From the NCBI GenBank assembly GCA_033060915.1, contig CM065394.1, positions 10,174,501 to 10,238,500 of the forward strand: a stretch of DNA of 64,000 bases, given 5' to 3'. Below are positions 47,365-59,748 of the stretch, piece after piece; positions within the stretch are counted from its first letter, which is position 1, and each line of letters opens with the position of its first letter. The position numbers and the translations under genes are program-made. Origin of the DNA: Euryodendron excelsum. Its lineage: Eukaryota; Streptophyta; Magnoliopsida; Ericales; Pentaphylacaceae. Under the pieces are notes generated by a model. That model worked only from the letters and a program-made list of their open reading frames with translations. It was not told the origin of the DNA and searched no databases.

Positions 47365-47487
47365 TACTCTATTTTAATATCCACCGGCTAGCGCATGTAG
47401 CAGATGCGCTAGAACAAGTTTACAATGACCGCATATGATATATGCGCCAAGGTTTAAATAAGTTGTGCGCATGTATTATATACGCCA
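47365..47487 (-). promoter_or_regulatory. Candidate antisense promoter with palindromes
   Basis: On the minus strand three dyads come first. Arms in plus coordinates are GCGCATGTA/TATATACGC (47467-47485), GCATAT/ATATGC (47431-47445) and CTAGCGCATG/GATGCGCTAG (47388-47412). They are followed by an AT-rich box GGATATTAAAATAGAG (~47382-47367). The dyad spacing (~36-43 bp), the core GCGCATGT and the TATA-like box ~10-30 bp downstream match the LTR promoter layout (34957-35128 and 17010-17131), but point to the PMD strand. No transcript data. Confidence 0.5.
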
Positions 47488-47813
47488 GACTATTCGGCTT
47501 CCCGCCAGAATCAGTTTTCAAACCCCCTAAAGTCTGAATTCATTTTCAAGGCTTCCAAAAGCCGAAAAACAAGCTTCCAAAGAAACAACTTTCAAGGGTC
47601 GAGTGTTCTGCACCAAATCTTGGCAGAACTAGCAAGTCGAGTCCCGTTTGGAGCTCTCAAAGCTCAAAGTCTTCGAATCTCAAAGCCTTCCACTAGCGAT
47701 CTTTCAAGGGGTCCCGACACATTCCAAACTCACCGACACATTGTCCCTCCGATCGCCTCGTGACCAAAAAGGGATTCTTACTTTGTTATTTTTCTGCCTT
47801 CAACAAGTAAAAA

Positions 47814-47814
<1 letters not shown>

Positions 47815-47851
<37 letters not shown>

Positions 47852-47856
47852 TCAGC
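47815..47856 (+). other. A-run and polypurine tract before the 3' LTR
   Basis: 34 A residues (47815-47848), then GGGTCAGC and the LTR start. It marks plus-strand priming. The A-run length is likely variable. Confidence 0.7.
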
Positions 47857-50800
47857 TGTAAGCACTCCATTTTTGCCCGCTCGGCACTCTTCAAATTGAC
47901 CAAGTTCAATTTTCAAACACCTTAGCACATGCAAGCTCAAGACGAGCCATTCGATCTCCAATCCAACCAATTGGTCACTTCTTAGGCCCATAAGGACCTG
48001 TTAAAGCCATAAGCACCATTATTCCAAGCAGCTTTCCGAACCAGGCAATCTTGGAAACCAACGCCATCCAAGTAGCTTCCTAGGATTAGGTGATCTCAAG
48101 GACCAACACCTCATCAAATTCTAGACGGTTCACTTCTGGCGCCTGCTAGCCTGCCAATGTAGAATGTCTGTTATTTGGTAGTTCTCCAAGACCGGGCGTT
48201 CTCAAAGACCAACACCGCCCTTCCAAGTAGCTTTATAGGACCAGGCGTTCTCAGGAACCAACACCACCCCTACAAGTAGCTCTCTTAAACTGGGCGTTCT
48301 TAGAGACCAACACTGCACAGGTAGTTTTTCGAGACCAGGTGGTCTCGGGAACCAACACCTAGGTCAACACCGCACTTGCTAGCCCGACTTGGTGAAAAAT
48401 GACCCGACCGACCCTTGGGCATCCAGGCACATTTTGAGAAAGTTCAAAATCTCTCAAAACGATAAGTCCATCTTTCCAAAATGTTGTTAAACCATTAGGC
48501 ATCCCCCGCACGCCATTTGGTCCAAATCCGGTCCTATTCTGGCCCATTCCAATTAAAATGACCGTTTTGCCCCTGAACACCTCAACACTGCACAAACCCC
48601 GCCGAATGGTAAAAGACTTTCCCAAAAGCATCCCTAAACAACCCTACATATGTAACACAACACACCAAACCATTCCTAACCATTTCTAGCCAATCTTGAC
48701 CAAAATGACCATTTTGCCCCTAGCAATCCAAACATGCCCTAAAACAGCACCGGTATTGGGATTTCAAGCAAAGGATTTCACCATACACCCTTATTTAACC
48801 CGAGGAAGACCCTATGGCATTAAAATCTCACGACTCAATAAAAGTTCCCTGGAGCGTCTCGCAAACACTCCGCCTAAATTGTCTTTTCTCCTAATTCCCT
48901 AGTTATAACGCACCGTCAACTGACTTGAGAAATGCGTAAATCAGGGAATTCTCGAAAGTTCATCCACAGATCTTTCCATCGATACGGCTCGATCGGATAG
49001 ATCACTTCCTGAAGCCCTCCATCGTACTGTGCAAAAACTACAACTTTCAACAACCCCTAGAGCGTCTCGCAGACGCTTCGCCAAGGTTGACTTTTTCTCT
49101 AACTCCCTGAGTAAAACACACCATCAAACGACTTAGGAAACGAGTAAATTTGAGAATTTCGAAAAGTATTTCCAGAGTACTTTCCATCGGTATGGTTTGA
49201 TCGAAAGGTTTGCTTCCTGAAGGCCTTGATCACACAACACGAAAACAGCCACTTTTGAACACCCTCGAAGCGTATCACAGACGCTCCCCAAAAATGCACT
49301 TTTATGCACGCTTCCCGAGATGATATCTCACACTTCCAAAACCCATTCAAACTTTTCAAAAACATGAAAGTTCACCGAAAGCCCTAGGAGAACATCCCGA
49401 GTGCAACCGATTCCCCCAAAACCTTCCCGATTTACTTAATTATTGAGACAAAGTTTGGACGAACCTTCCCAGTGATGGAGCGTATGGTACATGCGCTCAA
49501 ATTTTGATCAGATTGACCAAATTTCAATCAACAGTCGAGATTTAACCAGTACACAAGGTGCCACGTGTCATTCTAGCAATGGAACAGTACACACGCATGT
49601 CCTACATGTGCTAGGTCAAATTTTGACCAGGCGCATGTAGCACATGCACCAGGCCTGTTCCAGATTGCCTATAACTACAAGACCACCCCTTTGCATATTC
49701 CAGCTCTGAAATTGATGCGAAGCTCTGCTGAAACTGCTCTAGAATCTCGAATCCTTACATATATTCCACCCCTCCAACACTTAGGCTAGATTCCACCTCC
49801 CTCAAGCCTATACACTTCACCTACAAGGCCTTATACACCATTACACACTCCATTCTAGCCCCTCAAGCCCTCTTAAAGTCATTCAAGCTCCAATCAAGAC
49901 ATCCATTGAAGACTACAAGTGTGTTGAAGGCAAAAGGTGGTATCCCTTTTACATTTGTGTCTTCCCCCACTCTTCTCTTCTCTCTCCTAGCCTACTTAGG
50001 CTATTCTCTATTTTGATCCCCATCTACAACCACTCATTCTTGCATGCTTGAGCCAAGAGAACTCTTAGATCATGCCTAGAAGAAAGCAAGCGAGAGCCAC
50101 TGTCTAGGGGGACCTCTCACTACCCTACTTTGAGATGGTATGGCCTAGGAGCCCGTTGTTTATGTGGTGTAGCCTAAAAGCCTTATATGTAATCATGACC
50201 CCTTGCATATTACTATTTTGATCATATTTTTATGTTTGGCTTCATTTTATGCTTATTGTCATGTTCTATGATGCTTACATTACTATTAAAACTCCATGTC
50301 ATTTCCAAGCTCGATATTTCTTTCAAAAATTATTCCAAGAGTTGGCTCCTTGAAACTTAGGATGAGACCTTAGAAATCATGCCTTAGAAAATTCCCTACT
50401 AACCCCTTAACTCTCATTTTGGCATCATCGCATTTTCACTTGCATAAGGGTTGCTTTCCAATTCTCTAATTTCTAAGGTTTCCATTCTTTTAAGTTTAGT
50501 GGTTGGAATGGCCCCATGGAACCCTCTTTTAATTTTTGGAACCCCTTACACTTTTGTCAAGATTATGGTTATAATGGCCAGTGAGGAAATCTTCCTCGGA
50601 ATAGTCTTCAAACACCATCCATATAAACCATGCTTTAGGCTGGAGTCAAAATTCTCATGAAAATTATCTTCAAAAGGGTTGTCCACCAAAGTCCATTGCA
50701 TAACATGTTTTTTTTTCAAAGCTCTTTCCAAAAGGGCATTAAACCAACTTTCAAAACCATTTTCCAATCCAACCCTAGGTTAACTTCACCCTAGTTCACT

Positions 50801-52272
50801 CACCTCAGGTTAACATAACTCTAGTTAGTTAACCCTAAGTCATCTTAACCTTAGGTGGCCCCTACTCTAGTTAGTCAACCCTAGTCTAGGTCATCCCTAA
50901 CCATAGGCTAACCCAATCTAGGTTAATATGCTTCAAGGTTCCAACTCATGAACCCTTTTTGAATGATCCTCCAATTTTAAACTATTCTCATAACCCATTT
51001 TTTCAAAACCTCCTACTCTCTTGATTTCAAAAAACTAACTCTATAAACTCTTCAAATGCCCCTACACGCCATCTTCAAGGCATTTCCAAAAACATTTTCA
51101 AAAGATCACAAACCTAAGGCATCTCTAGCCCTCTTATGGTTAGGGATCCCAAAGGAATGTGACAAATCAAGAACAACCTCTAAAGTTGTCCATATTAGGA
51201 TTCCAAACCCTTAGCCACTTCCAAAAACCACTTTCAAAAACTAATTCATCAAAACATTCTAAAGTCATACCTCCAAGGTTTTCAAAACAAGACTTCAAAA
51301 GCACTTTCAAGTTCTCCTGAGTCATACCAAAGAATTTTTCCAAAACTCCTTTAAGTTGATCCAAAAACATTTTCAAAACACTCCACCATTCAATTTCAAG
51401 TCAAAACTTCTGAGACCACAAAGTGTCTTCAACTTCCAAGACAACAAAGTGTTTCCAACTTCCAAATACTTCCAAGTTTCTTAAACTTTTCTAAAGATCT
51501 CAAAGCATCTTCGAACTTTCCAAAGGCCCTAATGTGCCTATTTTTCATCGGGCTCTTACCCGAACTACGAATGACCTAATTCTCGCCAAACGAGATATGT
51601 AGGCAACCTAAAATGGTGCGGTCATAACTTTTATCTCAACTCTAATTCCTTTTTCAAAAATTCTAATCAATTCAAAGTTTCTACTCCAAACTCTTTCAAA
51701 ACCCCCATTATTTTCAAACTTCTTCCAAAAACTTGCATCATGCATCATCCATCCGAAAAGTGATGACTAAATCCCGTTTTCAAAATTCTAAAGTGGATAC
51801 TAAGTGGACAAATGGTAACCGGTTATTCTAATGAGTGAACCAATGGTGATTAGACATGTAGGTACCGAAAAGGCGGGTTAGGGTGATGATCTTAGGATAT
51901 CTTCCCTACACGTAACCAACCCCCGAGCTATAGATTTCTATTTTTAAATTACCAAAATAGAGTTATTTTCCAAAAGGACTTAAATCTTTCCAAAGGTTGC
52001 CAAACAACCTATTTTCTTAAAAGCCCTCTCTTGAGAGAGTTTTCAAAACTTTTTCCAAAAACCCTAAGTTTAGTCTTCGGATTAACACTTAGTTTTTGGT
52101 GCCCTAACTCACCTTAATCAAGTTTGGTGGCAACTCCTATTTTTTCTGAAAAGCCCTTAGCCCAACCAATTTTCAAATCTAGTCGAACTTGCCCTTCTAG
52201 GAGGGTGAGTTCTAGTGACAGAGTTTCGTGCTTTTGGTGTCTGAAAGGACCTTAGACATGTAGGTACCGACA
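47857..52272 (+). repeat. 3' LTR of the family B element (4416 bp), changed terminus
   Basis: Starts TGTAAGCACTCCATTTTTGC. It is 231 bp shorter than the 5' LTR: ~165 bp are missing after 50525 (between CCCTCTTTTAA and TTTTTGGAACC) and two 30-bp units are missing at 50771. The last bases read CTTAGACATGTAGGTACCGACA instead of a GGGGCGCGACA end. TGTAGGTACCGA also occurs ~400 bp upstream at 51857, so the end looks patched from there. CA and the TSD are kept. Confidence 0.85.
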
Positions 52273-52277
52273 TCCAC

Positions 52278-52500
52278 GCATTATGGGTGGCGCAATGTTG
52301 ATTTCAGTCATGCATTTATGAATTGATTCTTTGTTTAAACATTTTAATCAATTTCTATTACATTTGTAATTTTTGGGTTGAATTTGAGATGTTGGGATTA
52401 CTGGAAAGAATTTGCAGGTCAATTGGTGTTGAGGGTGGTTGATTGATTTACGAGGTTGTAAGTTGGTTGTGTGATGGCTATTTATGGGATCTTGTTACAG
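52278..52500 (+). other. Intron-like DNA upstream of the transposon-protein ORF
   Basis: T/G-rich, no ORF, continuous with 32760-33343 before the insertion. It ends GATCTTGTTACAG at ~52500, a good plant 3' splice site; the upstream ACCTAG/GTAATCC at ~32757 could be the donor. If true, the ORF had an intron of roughly 0.8 kb before the 18.9 kb insertion. Confidence 0.35.
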
Positions 52501-53712
52501 TAATTTGATTGACTTGTCTTCTAAGTCACGGGTCAAGAGAAGGGCATGCAAAGAGGTGCCACCCGTCAAGCTACTAGGAGCCTAAATTGGGGGATCATCT
52601 AGAGAGCCTTTAGATTACGACGCGGAGTGCTTCATCAGGAAGGAAGCGCACAATGGGTTCACAAAAACTTGGGGTAGGAAAGCTATCGTTTTGGAGCAAA
52701 AAATCAACTTACATGTCTTTAACAATGATCCTTACCGCTGGAAGGCTGAGTTTGAGAGATGGAAATAGAAGTCATTGGCTAAGTTTTTTGGGGGTGTAGT
52801 GGAGCAGCTATGCTACGACTAGATGGCAAATATTTCAAACATGGTTACAAAGCTGTGGGAGTAGATGATAAAGTCCTGGGTAAGGGGCAGACCAGTGGTG
52901 AACACACCAGATACCTTTGTTGAGTAGTTTGAGCTGGAAAGAACTCCCAAGGCACAATTTAAATATCCTAATGACGAGAAAATGGATATGGCATTGGTAA
53001 CCAAAGAAATTTTAAAAGAAGGAAAGACTTAGGTTAGTAAGCACATCGGTGAGAACAAGGTCAATGATAGATACCTCCCTTTGCTTCTATGATCATGTCA
53101 TAATTTGATCCCCAACAATTTGTCATTAGAGCTAGATGTTATGAGGGGGCAGCTGTTGTGGGCTATCGGTACTTAGAAAACCATTAATCTTCCACTATAT
53201 ATGTGGCATCATCTCTATGATAACTGGCGTCGCAAGAACCCCAAGACTAGTATCCCATTTGCATGTTTTCTCACTAAAGTCTTCGCACAGGATGGGGTAG
53301 CAAAATCTGCTTTTATGTTCTAGGAATATTCTAAAAAACCGATTGATATAGTCACCATCAACAAATCTACTGCTCAACACATGACTAATAAGAAAAAGAG
53401 GCAGAGGACAGGATCATTATCTGAGGGAGAATCGTCTCAGTTTGAGACTTTCAATGGCATAGATATCTCTATATTGACTCAGATGCCAAAGCAGCAGAGC
53501 CTCTAGATGAACTAATAGAAGGAGACATTTAAGGAGTTTTAGCGGACAATGGTGACCCGTTTTGATGCCATTAATAGACAGTAGAAGCAATAAACTAAGA
53601 TGTTAAAGGAGATTGTGAGACTGATGGCAAGACAGAAATAGGGAATAGTTGAAGAAGAATAAGAAGAAGAACAAGCTGAAGAAGAAGAAGAAGAAAAAGA
53701 TGAAGAAGAGTG
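52501..53712 (+). pseudogene. Putative plant transposon protein (PF20167-like), many amber stops
   Basis: One frame runs ~1.2 kb without a frameshift but with about 17 in-frame stops, twelve of them TAG. Pieces are KSRVKRRACKEVPP, PLDYDAECFIRKEAHNGFT, INLHVFNNDPYRWKAEFERW, NDRYLPLLL, a central block NLPLYMWHHLYDNWRRKNP with IPFACFLTKVFAQDGV, a basic stretch (NKKKRQRTGSLSEGESS) and a Glu-rich C-terminus ending at TGA ~53710. The central block resembles the domain named putative plant transposon protein, found beside Athila-like pol. The function of that domain is unknown. The family assignment is from memory of its pattern. Confidence 0.6.
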
Positions 53713-54863
53713 ATTGGAGCTGGGGTTTAGAGCACTTTTAATTTGCATAATGCCTGTTAGCTCTAACACTCTAGTATTTACTTTTTGGCGTGGAGTTTTG
53801 AGATTTTTGGATTTGTTATTACCTCACTTGATTTGTGAATTGAACTACAGTGTTCTATATTTCTCATTACATTTTGATTTTCTCTGCATTATGTTACCTT
53901 TACCTTCACGGATTATAAGGAATGATGAACTTTTGACACCCCGAGATTATTGGTCAAGAGGTTGAATTATCATATGGGGGCTTAGTATCATTTCTATAAT
54001 CTTTGCATCGCATTCAATCTCAGTATACTCATGTCGTATAATATTTGATTTTTGAATGGTTAGAATGTTGCATAAGGTAAAGTCAAAGTAAGTTGAACAT
54101 TTCATTCTTTGGTTTTGATGTTTTATGGGATTTTATCTTAGGATCACTTTAGCGAGGGGATCACATCCTTTGAGCACAAATCATGGTCATAGCTTCATTG
54201 TACTAACTTATGCACTTGTGGCCTTACTTGAGTGGAGACCTTTGCATTGTGAGCTTTAGAACTTTATGCTTCTTTGAAGAGAGTTTATATTCACTCGAGG
54301 AGATTTCTTGGTTCTTATCATTTCAATGGCTTTATTACATTTACATTTGACTTATATGCTTTATATTGCCTTTCATGATTGACACTAACATTCATTTAAG
54401 ATCTATTTCATATATCCTTTGAAAATAATTTTAGGCCATCTTTCTTCATTTTGAGCCATGGAATTCTTATTGTTTTTATTCACTTTGCAACCGTGTCTTT
54501 TTACTCTTTTGATGAGTGATCTTAGTTGAGATGTGATCATTGATGAGATAACTCTTCTCTCTCATAAAAGAAGCACAAACCTTCATTCTATTGAAGCTTA
54601 TAAAAAAAAATAAAGAGCTATGTTGTGCAAATTTAGAAAATGGTGAAGGTACGCAAAAAGGATAGTAAAGAGAAGTGAAAGAAAAGAAAGAGCCAATGAG
54701 ATTGAAAATATATCAAAAGAAAGGAAAAGAAAGAAACGAAACTAGAAAAAGGGTTGAAGTTCAAAGAGGCAAAGAAATGAGCTACAAAGTTAAGATTTAA
54801 AAAAAAAAAAAAAGAGAGAGAAGAAGAGTTGCTTCATTAACACTACATGTCTTGATCACAAGT
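53713..54863 (+). other. Athila-like 3' region, no gene seen
   Basis: Only short ORFs without recognisable motifs. From ~54600 the DNA becomes purine-rich (AAAGAAAGAAAGAG runs to 54825), typical of DNA ahead of an Athila polypurine tract and LTR. The region is cut by the family A LTR at 54864. Confidence 0.5.
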
Positions 54864-57800
54864 TGTAAGCACTCCATTTTTTCCCACTCGGCAATCTCCG
54901 GTCCGTCCAGACTTGTATTCGAGTCAATATGGACATATTCAAGTTCAAACCAGCTTTTCAGACATAATCCAGTCAATCGATCACTTCGCGGGCTCAAATA
55001 GAGGCAAAATGACCAAAATGCCCTAAAGGTATTGCCCGGTCCAAATTCGTTGGGCACATCTTCTCGAAGACTGTAAGTCCTCATTTCAATCTCAATTCTA
55101 AGATCAAAACCCACTGCAAGTCCAATTCCAATTTCAATTCCAAATCAATCTGACTCGCCTTTCGAGAAAGTTTATCCCTCAGGCGGTAGACCATTCAATC
55201 CAACACGTTTTTTGATAAAACTCTTCAAAATGGTAAGTCCCTTCAAACCCGTCGACCGGGACGAGACCACAAGTCCCCGAGATAGTAGAATGGTCCACCT
55301 TTGGCCCCTACTAGCCAGACAATAAAGAAAAGCCCATTATTTGGCACGTCTTTTGAGAAAGTTGATTCGTCAGACGATAAGTTCACCTAGCAGCTTCCCA
55401 AGATCAGGCAATCTTTGGAATGAACACGAACCGTCAGAGTGGTGGAAACACTCGTAAACAGGTTGACATTGGGAATTCCCAACAAACCCCTTATGTCACG
55501 GGATTGAACTCGCCTCTTGGCTGTGACACGTTTACTAAAGGACGAGATACCTTTAAAAACCAACTTGTCACAAAATATCAGAGTGACGGAAGCACTCAAA
55601 ACCCAGGTCAACACCAGTGCCTACTACCCCACTTTGGTGAAAAATCACCAAACTACCCTTGGGCCATTTCTGGCACGTTCCTTGAGAAAGTACCTAAATC
55701 CTCAGAACAATAAGTCCACCCTTCCAAGATCATCCCAAAGACAATCTAACATGTTTAAGTGCCTTCCAGTAGGTTCCGAGCAAATTCTGGGACCATTCGG
55801 TCAAAATGACCTTTTTGCCCCTAGACATCTGAGTGCCTCCGGGAACCACACCAGCTCTGGGTATCAAAACGGTAACCTCCCGAGAATGTTTCTAATAGTA
55901 TTCTCGACCTTCCACTATCTTTCCAGATCATTCCGAGTCAATTCTTGTAAGCACGGTGCAAAAATGACTGTTTTGCCCGTGGTGGGCCGGTCGCCTTTTC
56001 TAAACACGCCGACTCTAGGTATCAAACCAGCACTCCCTTAGAGCATTCTGGATAGTGTTTCCAACCTTCAAGTCTGCTCATGGATTATTCTGAGTCCGTT
56101 CTGGTGATTTTCTGGTCTAGTTGATTGTTTTTCCCCTAATAGCCCAGTCGAAAATTCCGACCTTTTTTTTCAAGTTCGTTACCCTTGGAACACTATTTTA
56201 AGGGTTTCTACCCATTTTCGGCCTTCTGGAACATTCCTAGACCTTTCGGAGTCACTCGTAGTGGAGCTAAGCTAAAAAATGCATGGCAATCACTAGGACA
56301 GGTGCCCAAATCTTGTACCTTGTGTATCAAGGGTCGAAGATACGTTTCTTGCCACCCTAAAATATTTCCTAAGTGGTTGGCGCCACTAGTAGTGGTGCCA
56401 AGCCAAAAAATGGTCAGGCGCCGAGATTTTAAGCCTGGCCCCACTGCAACAGGTGCTAGGTCAACCTTTTTGTCTATAAATATAGAGCCTCCTCCCTACA
56501 TGAAAGAGGTCGCAATCTAACTCTAGAAACTCTCCCTCTCGATATATAGTCCTCAAACTCTCTCCAAACCCTAGTTTTTTTAGGTTTCTTCAAACCCTAA
56601 ACCCCCATACACTTTAACCCTAGCATACATACACCCAATACATGCCTATACGAGCCTCCAAGCCGACCATTGAAGACTCAAGGAGCTACAATCTCAAAGC
56701 TCTCAAAGATCAAGACAAAGTAAAGCAAATAAAGCAAACAAATCAAAGAAGACACAAGGTTGGTTTTCTATTTACGTTTATGCAATTTTCTCCCTTCTCT
56801 CTTCTCTCTTCTAACCCACTAGGGCTTTCTTCTATTTTAATCCCTTATCTTCTTCCCCCCCCCCCCCCCTTCTTGCATACTTGAAACAAGAGAATCCCCG
56901 GTTCGTGTGTAGGAAGAATAGTTAAAAGTCACTGTGTTGGGGACTTTCCTCTAATTCAACCTTAGACCATGTGAATTCGGCCCCCTTGATTATGTTATGA
57001 AGCCTAAACCTTATATGTTCACGACCCTACTTGCATTGTGTATTTCATACTCATACATCTTTTCAAAATCATTTTCCAAGCTTGTTTTCAAAAACTTGCA
57101 TCAAAATCTCTTTCAAAACTTGCATTAAAATCGTCTTCTTCCAAACGTGTTTTCAAAAATCATAATCTTAAGATGATTCTAACCACTCCATGGCTAGGAT
57201 TGTTATAGGAAAGTGTTACATAAGTTTTGGGTGTAAACCCTAAAATTATTTTCATAAAAATCACAATCTTAAGGTGATTCTAGCCATTACATGGTTAGGC
57301 TTGCTTTAGAAAAGTGTTATATTTAAAGTGACTATCATGATCCATATTTTCAAATCTTTATTGTTTTTAAGACCACAATCGTAAAGTGGTTCTAATCTTT
57401 CTATGATTAGAGTCGTTTTAGGAAAGTGAGATATTTTTAGAAACTTCTAAAAGTCCATATTCCATTCTCTTTCCAAATCACTTTTTGAATATCTCCGTTC
57501 CAAAACCTCTATTTTTAGATCCTCTCCAAAATCTCTTTTTAAACTTATTTTCTAAACATCTCTTTTTCCAAAATCTCTTTTCAAACTTACTTTCTTAAAA
57601 GCTATTTTCAAAAAATCCCTTTCCAAAAGCTCTCTTCAAAATTCTACTTTCTAAAAACACACTCCAAGTTTCCTTCCTAGAAACTCCCTTCAAAAGATTT
57701 ACTTTCCAAAATCTCTTTTTCTTGAAGTACAAGTCAAGCCCTAGAGCCAAAGATTAGGAAACCTTAATTTTTACTTTCCTTTTCCACATCCAATCATAGC

Positions 57801-59728
57801 TTTCCAAAATTCTATTTTCTACATCAAACGCTTAGGTTTCCTAAACCTCTTTTTCATGTCAAATCATAAACTTCTAAATCCAAGTTTTCCACATCTCATT
57901 CTTTCCAATTCCATGTCAAATCTAGTCTTCCAACTTAGGGAACCAAATCCAATCCCCCATTTTTTGAAACAAAATCAAATTATCTCTTTGTGGAAATAGA
58001 AATCAAATCTTTCTTAATGTAATCATTTCCTAATTCTAAACTTTCCAAATGTCAAAACTTTTCAAATTTCAAACCTTCCAATCTTTCTAAATTTAAACCT
58101 TTCCTAATTTCTAAAACTTTCTTGATCTTTCCTAAATCAAACTTTCCTAATTCCAATCTTTCTATATTTCAAAATTTCCAAATTCCAAACCTTTCCAAAG
58201 TTAAAATCTTTCCAAATTCAAGGCTTTCCAAATACGAAACTTTCTTAAAATGAAACTTTCCTAATTTGGTATTTTCCTAAAATGGAATTTTCCTAAGTTC
58301 AAACTTTTCAAATTCTAAAGCTTTCCAAAGTCCAACTTTTCCTAAACCCTAACTTTTCAAATCCTTCCAAGTTAAGTGTTTTCAAATCAAACCAAAATCT
58401 CTTTCAAATCTTCCTTAAATCCAATTTTCTTAAGTCGAACCTTTCCTAAATCAAACTTTCTAAAATCAAACTTTCCAAATCTAAATCAAATCCTTTTCAA
58501 TTCAATTACATATTCCAATCTTAGGTTACCTAAACCTTAGGAGGCCTAAATCTTAGTTCAACCATAACCCTAGAGTTAGGAAACTTCAACTCTTTTCTAA
58601 AAACTCTTTTTTTAAACTAAGTTGGTTTTCTAATTTCAAACTTCAAAATGTTTTCAAATTTCCATCTTTCCAAATCTAGTCCAAGTTCTCTTTCAAGGGT
58701 CAAATCCTCTTTCAAGTTCAATTCTAGCTCTAAGTTCAATCTCGATTCCAATCTTCCATTCTAAGTTTCAAATCAAACTCTTTTTCCAATCAAAATTTTC
58801 TATTTTCAATCATACTCTTGTCCGAACTACGACTGACCTGATTTTCAAAAAAAGATACGTAGGCAACCCTCATGGGTGCGGTCATAATTTTTTCTAAGTT
58901 TCCAATTTCATAATTATTTTCAAACTTCCAGTTCTATAATTTCTTTCAAGTTTCTAATTTCATAATTTTTCTTAAGTTTCCAATTCCATAACCTTTTTCA
59001 AGTTTCTAATTCCAGAATCTATTTTCAAATCCCTGTTTCCATTTTTTAGAACTCTCTTTAGAAAATCAAATCTATGTTTTCTAAAACCTGCTTACCAATT
59101 TCAAAATCAAATCTTCTTTTCAAGTCTTTTTTCAAACTTCAAATCTTTTCTTCAAAGTCCACTTTTTAAATTAAATCAAATTTTTGCACTTGCATATCAT
59201 GCATCATGTCAAACTTCTCTTTTAAAAGTTCTTTTCAAAAGTGGATAGCATTGGAAATATATTAATCAAAGATTCTAAATGAGTGAACTTAGGGTGAATA
59301 GACATGTAGGTACCGCAAGGGCGGGGTAGGGTGATGACTTAGTGCGTCTTCCCTACACGTAACCAACCTCTGAACTTAGATCATTGTTTTCAAAGACCAA
59401 ATGGAGTTATTTTCAAAAAAGGGCTTAAATATTTCCAAAGGGTGCCAAACAACCTATTTTCTTAAAACCTTCTCTTGAGGAAGTTTTTAAAATCTTTTTC
59501 AAAAAATCCTAAGTGTAATCTTCGAATTGTGCTTCGTTTTTGGTGATCTAACTCACCTTAATCAAGTTAGGTGACAACTCCACATTGTTTTCCAAAAGCC
59601 CTTGTTGAAAATCAAATTTTCAATTCAAATCTAGTCACACTCGTCCTTCTAGGAGGATAAGTTCCAATGAGAAAGCACTGTGTTTTTCTCACTTGTCTTT
59701 TTTGGGTGCGAAAAATTGGGGAGCGACA
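54864..59728 (+). repeat. 5' LTR of A3 (4865 bp)
   Basis: Starts TGTAAGCACTCCATTTTTTC and ends GGGGAGCGACA. It contains one unit of the 47-bp repeat (~55040-55090), palindrome 56378-56400 (arms TGGCGCCACT and AGTGGTGCCA), TATA CTATAAATATA (56474-56484), a poly-C run (56856-56869), a G-poor tract (57060-58800) and a decayed U5 hairpin (59547-59575). Confidence 0.85.
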
Positions 59729-59730
59729 GC

Positions 59731-59748
59731 TGGCGACTTTATTAGGGA
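59731..59748 (+). other. Decayed tRNA-Arg primer-binding site (A3)
   Basis: TGGCGACTTTATTAGGGA: the first eight bases are intact, and the CCAC core has changed to TTAT against 628-645. Confidence 0.75.

Larger units (their letters stand above)
33344..52272 (+). mobile_element. Tat/Ogre-like element, family B, with antisense PMD gene
   Basis: A full-length 18.9 kb element: 5' LTR 33344-37990, tRNA-Arg PBS, leader, gag-like ORF (39534-41752), non-coding tract, antisense PMD pseudogene (45560-43660), tandem-repeat region, antisense promoter candidate, A-run/purine tract, 3' LTR 47857-52272, TSD TCCAC. Very long LTRs, the tRNA-Arg primer, a repeat-rich 3' region and extra antisense ORFs are known features of the Tat lineage. 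Pol is absent, so it depended on another element. The LTR pair differs at ~20-25 of the first ~160 bases by my count, so the insertion is old. It sits inside the Athila-like element. Confidence 0.9.
26052..54863 (+). mobile_element. Athila-like gypsy element, truncated and split by the family B element
   Basis: The order gag, protease, RT, RNase H, integrase, then a downstream ORF with purine-rich 3' DNA is that of the Athila lineage of Ty3/gypsy. Neither LTR is in the window. The left end starts inside gag, and the right end is cut by the family A LTR at 54864. The 18.9 kb insertion at 33344-52272 (TSD TCCAC) separates the pol part from the downstream ORF. All frames are decayed. Confidence 0.8.

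Noticed and set aside
47815..47848. Poly-A as the tail of a LINE, SINE or processed copy
   Set aside because: It abuts a complete LTR start and no TSD surrounds it; better explained as the element's purine tract.
33344..52272. Host gene model combining gag-like and PMD ORFs
   Set aside because: Matching LTRs, PBS and TCCAC duplication enclose everything, so it is one mobile element.
53539..53769. Minus Ser-rich ORF
   Set aside because: Reverse reading of the GAA-rich (Glu) tail of the transposon-protein ORF.
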